Assembly: GCF_042434745.1 (NCBI RefSeq)
Contig: NZ_JBHLSS010000004.1
DNA: 42,674 bases
DNA from: Azotobacter paspali
Lineage (GTDB): Bacteria > Pseudomonadota > Gammaproteobacteria > Pseudomonadales > Pseudomonadaceae
Direction: 5' to 3' (one strand)
Positions 10,101 through 17,700 of the stretch are shown in pieces (the stretch's first letter is position 1; each line of letters opens with the position of its first letter). The position numbers were made by a program, and so were the translations under genes. The notes beneath the pieces were generated by a model. It saw only the letters and a program-made list of their open reading frames with translations. It ran no database searches and was not told where the DNA came from.

Positions 10101-12623
10101 GAGAGCGTCGTAGGGTTTCTTGTACTTCGCTGTGTAGTCCTGTCCGCCGTGGTTATCCTTCCAGCGCGCCAGAAAGTTCCCCCACACCTCCGGCTCGGCA
10201 TCGACGAATTGGAGGAGATCCACGAGATATGCCGCGGGGCTGAGGACCGAGCGGCAGTGCTCGCATTCGCAGAAATCCATCGAGCCGAACAGCGACTCCA
10301 TGGTTGGGAAGTGCTTGATCAGTTCGTTCTTGGCGTTCTCGCGCACCTGCGTGGGTGAGGATATGCCGAAGACCGGTAGCTCGCTGTCGAGCTTCTTGGC
10401 GATACTGAACAGGTTGTACGTAACGCTGCTTACTTGCGTCGCTTTCCGGTAGACGAGACGAGACTCCGCTTGCGTGGGGGCGATCTTATACAATTCCCGA
10501 TACTTGGCGGCGTAGAGCGCCATGAACTCCGATTCGGCATAGGCCATCACATCGTAGGCGGACGTCATGCCGAGGGCCCACAGAACGGGCATCGCCTCAT
10601 TGTTCGGCGTGATCTGGTAGACACGCTGTAGCGCCGTGACGTGCTTCTCGACCGTGCCGAATTCGGCATCCGTCAACCCTGCCCGGGCCCCAGCGTGCGT
10701 TTTGAAGAAGGATGCTGCGGGTGTCTGCCCCAGTCGGAAGCCCTGTGACGCGGCGTCCTTCAGCAACTGCACGGTCTTGTCCCGCGCCGCGCCGAGCTTG
10801 AACGAATCGGTCCCGTCGCGCTCGATCGAACGCGCAACCACCTGGGTCGGGTAACTCAGCCGCACCTTGCGGGCCATGTCCTCCGCCCACAGGTTGCGCC
10901 GTGCCTCGACGGTCGCACCGCCGAAGGCAGGCGGAATCAAGGCCTCGAGCTGTTTCTTGTCGGCGTCGGTGAGGTTATCGCGGCGATTCGCCGGGATCCC
11001 GACAGCAGCGTGGATCTCGTCGACCCACGAGCTGGCGCGATCCAAATCCTTCTCGGCGAGCTGCGCTGGACCGCTCTTGTCCAAAGCCTGCTGGATTCGG
11101 GCCGTGAGTTTCTCACTGCTTCCTGTGAGAAACGACACCTTGCCCTGGAGCTGAAGCTTGCGGACTTTCACATCGTCGAGCCCGGCTTTGCGTGCGCTGT
11201 CCCATAGGTCAGCAGGCGAGCCGCGATGGTTAAGATACGCGGTTGCGAACTTCTCTTGATCCTGGTCGTTGAGACCCGACACCCGGAGTATCTGCGCGTA
11301 CGTCGACCGCGACCCCGGCACAGCGATGGAAAGGCGCACCTTGTTCGCGAAAATCGTGAACTGCTGCTTGAATTGCGCCACCGCCGGGTCATCGAGCGCG
11401 ACGATCCCGGCATCGCGAACCGTCTTGAGCACACGCTCCGCAACGTCAGGACCGACGTGGGCGAGTAGCAACTTGTCCGATGGCAGACCGGCACGAAGAA
11501 GCCCGTACAGCGCTTCGCTAGAGAGCCCCACGTCTCCATCCGCGCTCAAGCGCTGGGCCGTCGCGGCGCAGGCCAGCAGCCGCGCATCCCAGCCGCTGGC
11601 GCGGTTCAGAACCGTGAGGTCCTGCTGATCGGCATTCTCCTTTGCTACGGCGAGCCTCTTCAGGTCGCCAACCAGCGGCTTCACATCGTCCGTGAGCCGC
11701 TTGTACTCGGCCGCCAACGGCTGTAGGGCAGCGGGGGCAGCGAGGTTCAACGCCGCTCGCGCCTCGCCGGGGAGATCGTTCACGGGCTTCGAAAGCGGTA
11801 TCTCATTGCCAGCACCATCGACGGCACGAACCTCCAAGCTCAACGCCTTGCCAACCGAGTCATATGCGAACGAGTAGCGTCCCCCTGCAACGGTGGTGGT
11901 CTCGTCCAGTTTGGTCGCGTTGCCCCCGAAGTCGCGTCGGTACAACCGGAGCGTCAGCTTCTCGGCGGGCAAGCCGTGCTCCAGCACAACTCGACCCTCG
12001 AGTCGCTGCACCGAAGGGGCCGAAACAACCGGCACCTTGAGATCGATGACCTCCAACGGCTTGGCGCCGGGTACCACGACGGAGCTGGCGAGTATCTTGC
12101 CGTCGTCGCCGACAACGGTGACGCGTAGGTCGATACGTCGCAGCTCCGGGAGAAGATCATAGCGAATGGTGTAGCGACCGTCGTTGTCCGTCGTGTCCTC
12201 ACCGAGGCGAACCGAGTGCCCGTCCACGCCGTGGACAGCGCGGACTCGTACGCCCCGCAAGGGTGCACCGTCCTCTCGACGGACCTCGCCGCTGACGACT
12301 TGGGCGACTCGTCCATTCAGTTGGTCGAGAAGACTCCACTCCCGCAAGAGCTCGTTCAGCGCAGCGGCCGTTGCCGAGTCAACCACACCACCATCGCCAG
12401 CGATGCGCCGCTCCTTCTGGAAAATCTCAACCAGCTTGCGAGTGGCCTCTCCGAAGATCTGAGCCTCACGCTCGCCCTTCAGCGCATTTGCAAGCTCGCG
12501 ACAAGCCACTTCGTTGTCGCAAAGGACAGCGCTTCGCTCGAGAAGCTGCCCCAGCGCTTCTTGCAGATTGGCCACGTCGCGGCCTTTCATATGCGGTTTC
12601 AAAGGGAAAGTAACGTTGTTCAT
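4146..12623 (-). CDS. Tc toxin subunit A, N-terminal half (neuraminidase-like domain protein)
   Basis: A 2825-residue protein. I chose the ATG at 12623 because AGGAG lies ten bases upstream; the longer open frame to 12779 is a different frame of the upstream gene. Residues about 1-105 resemble a peptidoglycan-binding-1 fold (KGRDVANLQEALGQL, VDSATAAALNELL). Two transthyretin/carboxypeptidase-regulatory-like beta domains follow (about 115-215 and 220-320; VSGEVRREDGAPLRGVRVRA). A VRP1-like segment with CECEHCRSVLSPAAYLVDLL lies near residue 780. A PA14-like part (FDGYVEVPAAGAYRFFVALD) lies near 1890. The ABC-toxin-N and neuraminidase-like region spans about 2170-2440 (NAKQWEWMKRYRVWEANRK, FFVEP-like NRHTLFVEPN near 2625). 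It ends in a Gly-rich stretch directly before the second TcA gene. Together they should form the receptor-binding shell and channel. Two near-identical internal repeats are present. Confidence 0.87.
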   Translation of the reverse strand: MNNVTFPLKPHMKGRDVANLQEALGQLLERSAVLCDNEVACRELANALKGEREAQIFGEATRKLVEIFQKERRIAGDGGVVDSATAAALNELLREWSLLDQLNGRVAQVVSGEVRREDGAPLRGVRVRAVHGVDGHSVRLGEDTTDNDGRYTIRYDLLPELRRIDLRVTVVGDDGKILASSVVVPGAKPLEVIDLKVPVVSAPSVQRLEGRVVLEHGLPAEKLTLRLYRRDFGGNATKLDETTTVAGGRYSFAYDSVGKALSLEVRAVDGAGNEIPLSKPVNDLPGEARAALNLAAPAALQPLAAEYKRLTDDVKPLVGDLKRLAVAKENADQQDLTVLNRASGWDARLLACAATAQRLSADGDVGLSSEALYGLLRAGLPSDKLLLAHVGPDVAERVLKTVRDAGIVALDDPAVAQFKQQFTIFANKVRLSIAVPGSRSTYAQILRVSGLNDQDQEKFATAYLNHRGSPADLWDSARKAGLDDVKVRKLQLQGKVSFLTGSSEKLTARIQQALDKSGPAQLAEKDLDRASSWVDEIHAAVGIPANRRDNLTDADKKQLEALIPPAFGGATVEARRNLWAEDMARKVRLSYPTQVVARSIERDGTDSFKLGAARDKTVQLLKDAASQGFRLGQTPAASFFKTHAGARAGLTDAEFGTVEKHVTALQRVYQITPNNEAMPVLWALGMTSAYDVMAYAESEFMALYAAKYRELYKIAPTQAESRLVYRKATQVSSVTYNLFSIAKKLDSELPVFGISSPTQVRENAKNELIKHFPTMESLFGSMDFCECEHCRSVLSPAAYLVDLLQFVDAEPEVWGNFLARWKDNHGGQDYTAKYKKPYDALVERRPDLPYIPLTCENTNTALPYIDLVNEILEYYVAHDKLEAAAAHDTGDATTPELLAEPQNIIREAYDKVRDARYPLTLPFDLWIETVRAFCDYFEAPLWNVLEALRASDDLFVPTQVYDRATIFLESLRLSPTEIDLFTNPDPLAKWYELYGFKNAAEATTEATDAVTKQRVDLNSAKVLSRRLGVTYEQLVELLQTAFVNPKLNQLVFLYKLGVNISSVRFCRDAQNKALYDQNQDLLDPALPLGQRLPKERAALSAADQARFDALSQDDWQTINEIEAFEGRLDEFSKKFGLPIVQINAELQGIPFDQVLVLADPNAGCDFDATILRYAGGQAADDIAFLKLNLFVRLWRKLGWTIEETDRALYAFMPANAPFEKATLDKRPFLTVLIYLAHLRALDDTIRVGKQSRVKLTTLWASLPTTGKKSLYEQLFLNRAVLKSDDVFDHPLGQYLSAAWISAAAQKRQFEARLQNVKAADKIDPAPFAGEPRIQISYDALEEVQHLSFQGVLTDADKAALVALSPNPNLPELLDAAQAKGKEFSLVKGHLLALQGALGLTADNVRRILEDAGKSLDTAALSLDHVSLLYRYGLLAKGLNLSVRELIALKQLSGLDPFKALHPDPVTKLEEDYPFSQTLRFVEVVEKIKDTAFKVDDLEYLLRHRFDETGKYRPNREGTLTLLKTLSDGIRAIRSDNAIPADPGAMGEDVLRQKLGLILPFDVVERFLAMMNGTAEFTATKLLVAPADQLKVQEFSDEPAFREVVYNGTRQEQKLTYRGVLLDPVEKAALLARLPKPVPPNLHVPSAVLSNLLDDVEKQARAFFERHFQKQAANVQPATGFLDAADFALLFAPVAVGLIEVQLKNVKTADKIDPVPFADEPRIQISYDPIGEVQHLTFQGVLTDSEKAAFVSLSPNPNLPELLDAAQAKGNARLQDSLRQQRTRLANAFLPFLQERLIRQFLLQTLTAYTAADPVLAESLLTDVRLLGLVPSGGSATQSLVTALSASSDRGLSVDFFASTDGTGAVLHSLVFPDADTGLKDRNNNLIRPAAARSAMFDGYVEVPAAGAYRFFVALDKQNATVEVRFDHLPAGLFWSGTAAADGAVLGDKPNEYIELKPGVPYRFTVKLRNLGGGDARILVQGEARPKDSLSQLALYPITTLSGAERAVTLLTKGLALAQGFGLNERELRYLLTHAGDFGNLDLKKLPTMVGDDSPAGATALFSQFLRLLEYVRVRSAIAEGTDDLIGVFETNQTGDIDKVYSAIAKLARRDDVTVKAAARVLTAAPAFASDALLGRLWDALEVIERFGVPVESVASWTQIVGAGASPEQRFAIARDLKEAIKARFEPEVWQRLAQPIFDKLRQCQRDALVNHAMHQRGFARMEQLYEYFLIDPGMEPVVQTSRIRLAIGSVQLFIQRCLLNLEANVPPAALINAKQWEWMKRYRVWEANRKIFLFPENWLEPEFRDDKTHLFTELEGALLQSDVSNDLVEDAFLTYVRKLEELARLDIVAMHLEDKADPAQNTLHVIGRTHGEPHKYFYRHYAHQMWTPWEPVSAEIEGDHLAPVVWRDRLYLFWVTFMEKAKTNESSQQVQLPATIPALQKEMEAQLHWSEYLEGEWTTRESSGFAPPDAQKLKAISVDPRKVFIHVSKEPYENGEERGVYVHLGWPFNQAFYLAGRNSTPEKATFSGAPANPYSASTVNATQYAGSGRFKVTFNSRIATGQSGSSPSPETPSILDQNGGSYTILPCNNNITLGAPDVASIAASDPAAVKAAIESGFAEIASLMKPLFYQDNRHTLFVEPNVTERTIEEWQEWVTRAPQPEPGWIDPDWCKEIPVNPEIPWKWPLPTPGDPPSFDSIDHASLVKVKPGEDWLVNPATGLLFDGELVGPGGRLDVTILPASEVGAAVTMGGLTVDVHPGSSIGSGATSVLLGAGGVEKAGLKRVQGGLNVIGGAGLNSTLVQNVDALARSGFTANAMGLDAGPIGR
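7315..7525 (-). repeat. Internal coding repeat of TcA, copy 2
   Basis: This stretch encodes a module running from KTADKIDPVPFADEP through VQHLTFQGVLTDSEKAAF to NLPELLDAAQAKG. It matches the copy at 8482-8695. Bases 7315-7364 are identical to 8482-8531 over 50 bases, while the rest is roughly 80% alike. The motif YxGVLxDxEKAALLALS is known as a recurring module in Tc-like proteins; a third, weaker relative (LTYRGVLLDPVEKAALLARL) is encoded near 7725-7805. Confidence 0.9.
8482..8695 (-). repeat. Internal coding repeat of TcA, copy 1
   Basis: Encodes the module KAADKIDPAPFAGEP, VQHLSFQGVLTDADKAAL, NLPELLDAAQAKG. It is the direct repeat partner of 7315-7525, with a 50-base identical core at 8482-8531. 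The two copies lie about 390 codons apart. Confidence 0.9.
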
Positions 12624-12649
12624 GATCTGGTCGCTCCTAGCGGGAACCC

Positions 12650-13868
12650 CTACACTCGCAGCAGGTAGTGGAATTCGTTCTCTTGGATGGTCTTCCTGCC
12701 GTCGTGCCAATCGAGCAGCCACTCGGCGCCGGGAATCGCGGTGCCGGTGACGATCCCGAGCCCGACGATGGCGACGCAACCGGGGTCACGACAGCGAGCA
12801 CGGCTGAAGCCGCGCCGACGGCGATGCCGGCCGCCTCGAGCCAGCTCTTGGTTGTCGCCGTTCCGAGCCAGGCATCGCGAGCCTTGGCCACGTCCGCAAG
12901 CTGGCCGATGAGCTCCGGTACGGTCTTGGTCTCGATCTCGTTGGCGAAGTCGGCGCTCCACGGTTCGGCCTCGATGCGCCTTGCCATCAGTCCGAGCATC
13001 TCGCGAACCTTGGCGAGGGCATCTGGGTTCTTCTGCCGGTACTCGAGAACCTCAGCCAGCGGCACCGCGGGGGCCAGGATGGGCAGCTTGACCTCGGTGT
13101 CAGTGAGTGCCGCTGCGGCAAGGGTTCCGGCTTTGAGTTTTCGCTGATCCGCGCGACTGGCGATTGCCTAGCGAATGGCCGGCTCCTGCGCGATCCGCTG
13201 GAGCTTGTGGGCGAGGACCTGGCTGTGAAACGCATCGTCGGTGATCGGCGTGGCTCCAGAGTGCAAGAGGCCAATGAACATGCGTGGTTCATCATGATCG
13301 CTTCGCCGAGCGCGAGCGGGAAGTCCGCGTAGCGGTACTCGACGTTGCCACCGTACCCCTCGCGGTATTCGTCGAATGCCTGCCCGCGCTCGGCGTACTC
13401 GTAGTACTCGCCTGGGTTCCCGCCGGCATGCTCTCTGAAGTGCCCAGAGTCCTTCGCCACCTCACGGGCGAAGTCTCCCATCAAGTGGCGGATCGCCTGA
13501 TCGGTCTGCGGTTGCTGCGGGACCTTGGCGAGCGCGAGGGTCGATCGCTGCTTGCCGGTGGCTTGGACTTGCGCGTCGCAGAGTTCCAGAAACTCGCGAT
13601 CGGCCATGTCGCGGCGGACGGCTTCGGTGACCGGGCCTGCGTACTTCGCAAGCACGTCGGCCGGCGTCACGACCTCCAGGATGCCGGCGCCCTTCAGAAG
13701 CGTGATCGCGTCGCGGGCGACGTGATCAGCACCGACTGTCGCCCAGCTCGCGCCGACCGGGTCGAGAATGATCAGCTTGTCGAAGTAGAGCGCCGCGACC
13801 TTGAGTAGTGGGAGCTGCTCGTTCGTGAGGGACGCGTAGGGGTAGTAGAAGAGGCTGTGCTCAGCCAT
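12650..13868 (-). pseudogene. Decayed gene of unknown function inside the Tc operon
   Basis: Three minus-strand reading frames join into one protein of about 405 residues. The ATG at 13868 has GGGAG nine bases upstream and opens MAEHSLFYYPYASLTNEQL and YFDKLIILDPVGASW. At about 13280 the coherent reading moves to another frame (MFIGLLHSGATPITDDAF), then meets a TAG at 13168-13170, reads on in the same frame (VPLAEVLEYRQKNPDALAKV), and shifts again near 12780 to VAIVGLGIVTGTAIPGAEWL and a stop at 12650. The end has a short hydrophobic Ala/Val-rich segment. I do not recognise the function; the start faintly recalls DUF6236-type proteins, which is a guess. It lies between the immunity-like gene and TcA, 27 bases before the TcA start. 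Three lesions favour true decay over sequencing error. Confidence 0.75.
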
Positions 13869-14000
13869 GCTGTCGAACTCCCAAACCACCGTCGACAACA
13901 GTCCAAGGCGAAAATGGAGGCGCGGATTCGCACCTCAAACTCGGGTGTTGCCCTGAATCTGATTCGGCAGATGATCCCGAGCTTGTGCGATGCGTTGCCG

Positions 14001-14465
14001 TCATGTCGACGAGCTCCCCCGCTTCGGAAAAGCAACCGACCACGGTTTCTTCAGCATGGCTTCATCAGAACAAACTTGCTCCTCAATGAAGGCCATTCTC
14101 GACTCGAAGTCAGCCGCGTCAATATGCGCCAGAGTGAATATTTGCTGAATACCATTCAGCAAGAAGCGCACGGCAGCACGGCACCCCTCGTCGGCCGCGA
14201 CGATAGCGTCGTAGGGAAGAAATAGCGTGTATTCGACGTCCTTGGTCTTCTTGAAGACCGTCGGACCTTTGATCTGGTTCTCAGTGCAGTTTGTACGTGC
14301 ACTGATGCGCACCATGAGGGCGAAGTCCGCTCCATACATATTGAGAAACTCGGTGTTGGGTGTGGCCAACTCCGAAAGCTGAGCCCCCAACCATGCTTGC
14401 ATATGGTGCGAGAACGGAAAACTGACGCCTGCCTCTCCGTAGATTTGACCGAAAAATACTTTCAT
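14001..14465 (-). CDS. Putative immunity protein for the Rhs/TcC C-terminal toxin
   Basis: A 154-residue soluble protein (MKVFFGQIYGEAGVSFPFSH) with no signal peptide or membrane segment that I can see. Its ATG overlaps the TGA of the TcB-TcC fusion gene by four bases (ATGA), so translation is probably coupled. A small unrelated gene overlapping the end of a polymorphic Rhs toxin is the classic arrangement of a toxin and its cognate immunity protein. I recognise no family for the protein itself. The role is inferred from position and size only. An alternative is a toxin-specific chaperone. The GC content is lower than that of the large neighbours, as is common for swapped toxin-immunity tips. 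Confidence 0.6.
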   Translation of the reverse strand: MKVFFGQIYGEAGVSFPFSHHMQAWLGAQLSELATPNTEFLNMYGADFALMVRISARTNCTENQIKGPTVFKKTKDVEYTLFLPYDAIVAADEGCRAAVRFLLNGIQQIFTLAHIDAADFESRMAFIEEQVCSDEAMLKKPWSVAFPKRGSSST

Positions 14466-14745
14466 GGCTTGAAGCTCCTCTGGTTGCCTGGGGGGACCTT
14501 CCCGGTCTTCTCGTAGTACGCTCTTAGACGAGCAGTTTCGGCTGCCTTCGCCTGAGCACTTGTGGTTTCGCCAAGGTCTTCTACAACTTCGCCCACTACA
14601 TTGCCCTTCCCAACCGCCTGTTCCAGCTTTCGGACTTGCTGATGGAGCCTGGTAGGAAGTCCGGACGATTGGGTAACCCGATTCAGGTCGGCCTTGCCAA
14701 TCTTGTGGAGGTCACCGCCGACTTCAACCTCATATACCCCAAACC
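14462..14745 (-). other. Predicted GIY-YIG (Tox-URI-like) nuclease domain at the C-terminus of TcC
   Basis: The last roughly 95 residues of the fusion protein begin SRFGVYEVEVGGDLHKIGKA. GVY is followed after nine residues by KIG, the spacing of GIY-YIG nucleases. Downstream come a helix with conserved-looking Arg (LPTRLHQQVRKL), a Glu in a helix (AKAAETARLRAYYEKTG) and a final Asn (PPGNQRSF), in the order of the family's catalytic residues. This is a pattern match by eye, not a profile hit; YIG reads HKIG, a variant seen in toxin members. Confidence 0.55.
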
Positions 14746-17700
14746 TTGAAGTCGACGTGTTGTTGTTCAAGTTCGGCTTCTTCGGAGCAGCCGCTGCCTC
14801 TCCGGGTTCTGGAACCTTCGGCTTGGGCGCGGACGAACCGCCGCCTTCTTTTGCGGCTACCGCTAACAGCGCGCCTGTCTTGGCGACGTCAGCAACCTCA
14901 AGCGGAGCGAGTACGGGACCAGTGGCTGCCAGAGTGCCGCCTCCAGCAGACGCTACACCCATGGCGGGGGCCAGTTTGCCTCCTTGGGCTGCGACCTCCA
15001 AGCCTTCCTTGACCGTCTCAAGCGCAACTTTGCCGCCTTGCACAAGCGTCTTTCCCCCGCTGACAGCGACGCTCTTCGCTGCGCCGGCACCATCTACGAG
15101 CGTGACGATATCCGCCGTATTGAGGACGACGTCGAGTGCCCGGCTAGCAATCTTCTCCTTGCTCTTGTCACCTTCGTAGTGGGTAGCCTCAAAAGCGATA
15201 TCGCCCAGCGCCTCCCCCGTGTCTTTGACGAGGTGGCCCACCCCGGTTGCCATGGCCTTCACCATACCGGTGGCACCCTCCTTGGCAGCGAGGTCCCTGA
15301 TGGCTCCCGGTGCCTTCATCAAAGCCTCGCCTCGCTTGTCGAGGTTGTTTACGATCCCTTTTGCAATCGGACTCTCTTGAATCCTGTCGTCGACCCAAAG
15401 AGCAGCACGTTGAGTCCAACTGAGCGAGTCGCGCCAATCCTGTCCATCCGGATCAAAGAGCCGAATCGGGTTGTTGACAACGAAAGCGTAAGGATTAATT
15501 CCGGCCTCAACTCCTTTGGGATCAAACGTAGGCCAACGGGCTAGCCAGCACGCGTAGTACCGCGCACCGAAGTAACAGAACCCGGTCTCCTCATCGCGCT
15601 CCTTGCCGCTATATCGATATCGCTTGAGGCTTACTTCGGCAGCGCTGCGGCCGGCCTGGAACGAAGTCGTTCCGTACGGGTGGTTCTCCTCGTAGGCGAT
15701 CAACGCGCCATCCTTGTCGAGCTCGACGCTCGATGAACCCAGGTGGTTTGCGAGTTGATACCGCTGCAGCGGCACCGGGCCGTTGACCACGCTCCCGTTC
15801 TGGACAGTTTGGGTCTCGACCAGCGCGATGCGCTGCTTGTCGTCTAGAACATGCAGCGATTCCCGTTCAAGACTGATCCCAGCGCCGTTGTACTCGCGGT
15901 AGATCTCGAATCCACCGAGGTACAGCCGCTCCTTTTGCCTTACGCCGTTCCGCGATTCGATGACCTTCCGAACGCGCTGACCGCCGCCGTCGTAGATGTA
16001 GCAGGCTGTGCCGCCACCTCCGAGGTCGGCCTGCTGGAGCTGGTCTTTGAAGTCCCAGACCATCGCCGCGAGATGCGGCATCGAGGTCATGTTGCCGTGT
16101 GCGTCGTGCGTGTAGGGCTCGACCTGGTTGAACCCGTTGCCCACGGTGGTTCTCGTCAGCCGGTTGTTCTTCTTGCCGGCCTCGAGCAGGCTGTCCTCCC
16201 GGTACTCATAGCGACGCGTCCAACCCGTGCCGTTGAAGCGGTGGGCGAGCGCCTCGAAATTACCGACCGGATCGTATTCGTAGCGCTCCGTGTAGTTGCG
16301 CAGCGCCTGCAGGTCGTTCGGATGTGCTCGCCCGACGAACGGGTAGTCGCGGCAATCACCATTCGGCGGATTGAAATTGAACGCGTTCTGACCAATGTGC
16401 TCGCGGCCCTTCGCCTCAATAAGACGGTAAACGGCGTCATAGGTGTACGAGCCTACCGGCTCAACATTCTGGCCGGCGTGGACGATGGTCTTGAGCGCAA
16501 CGTCTTCAATCCGCGTGATGTTGCCGACTGGATCGTATGAGTAGTGCAGATCCTGCACCACGGAAGGCACGTCGAAGAGCTGCGATGCAGTCGCGTCGGG
16601 GTTGGCGGGGCGCGTGGTTCTTAGACGCGAGAGGCGGAACGTGAGCGGGTCATATTCGTAGGTGGTGCTCGCGCCGTTTCCGTAGTCGATCCTCTCGCGC
16701 TGCCCTTTGGCGTTGTAGTCGATGTTCATCACGAAAGACGTGGCTACGCCGGCGCCGCGAAGCCGCACGTCCACCTTGTCGAGAAGGTTGGCCTCGTTAA
16801 AGGTCGGTCGGTAGACGCTTCCATCTGGCGAGGTGACGGTGAGCGGCCGGTTCAGTGCGTCGAACGTCGTAATGCTGGTAAAAGTGCCGTCGGTGGCAGC
16901 AGGGTTCTGCAACCAGTTCACCGCGACCTTGTAGTCCGGCAGCAAATCGCGTCGGTGCTCCCGCAGATTGCCCTTGAAGTCGTAGGCGGCGTTGGTGACC
17001 ACGCCCGCAGCGTCGAAGCGCTGGTAGATCTGACCACGATGGTTGGCAGCGTCACCCTGGCCCTCGCCGTAGACAGTGCGCTCGGCGAGCCGCTCGGCGC
17101 CGTTCTCCGTCACAAAGAGGCCCGTCGGTCGGCGAAGCTCGTCGTAGGTCATGCGGCGCAAGAAGAGCCGGCTATCCCACGCACGGACGGGCTTCCCGAC
17201 GGCATCGTTCAACATCCAGCGCTCGCCGGCCTCCATGCTGGCCTGGTGAATGCGGTTGCCGAGGAGGTCGTAGTCGTAGCGCATGACGATGCGCCCGAGC
17301 TCGTCGACGATCGCGTTGCCCTGCGGGTCGACGCCCCTTTTGACGGCGTCGCGCACCGTTCGCTGGTTGCTCTCGATGTCCAGGTCTACCCGCGTCGCGA
17401 AACGGCCAACCGTGCCGTCCAAGGCGTGGCTGGGACAGACCACCTTGTTGTGCGCGAGCGTGATGAACACGCGGCCGAGGACATCGAGGTGGGCGGTGGT
17501 CGGCGTGTTCGCGTGCGCTTCGGCCTTTCGGGCCGCGTCTCGCTCGGCGGTGCCCATCGCGCTGCCGATTCGCTGCGCGTACCACGTCTCCCAGTTGGGC
17601 TGCGTCTTGAAGTATTCGCGGACGTAGCCCGCTATATCGGGATCGGTCCGGGGATCGCCGGTCTCGTCTTGAGTCGCGAATTGTTGCTGGCCCTGCGCTG

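Noticed and set aside
12624..12779. Upstream extension of the first TcA gene
   Set aside because: The added residues are Arg-rich and come from another frame of the decayed upstream gene; the ATG at 12623 has a proper ribosome site.
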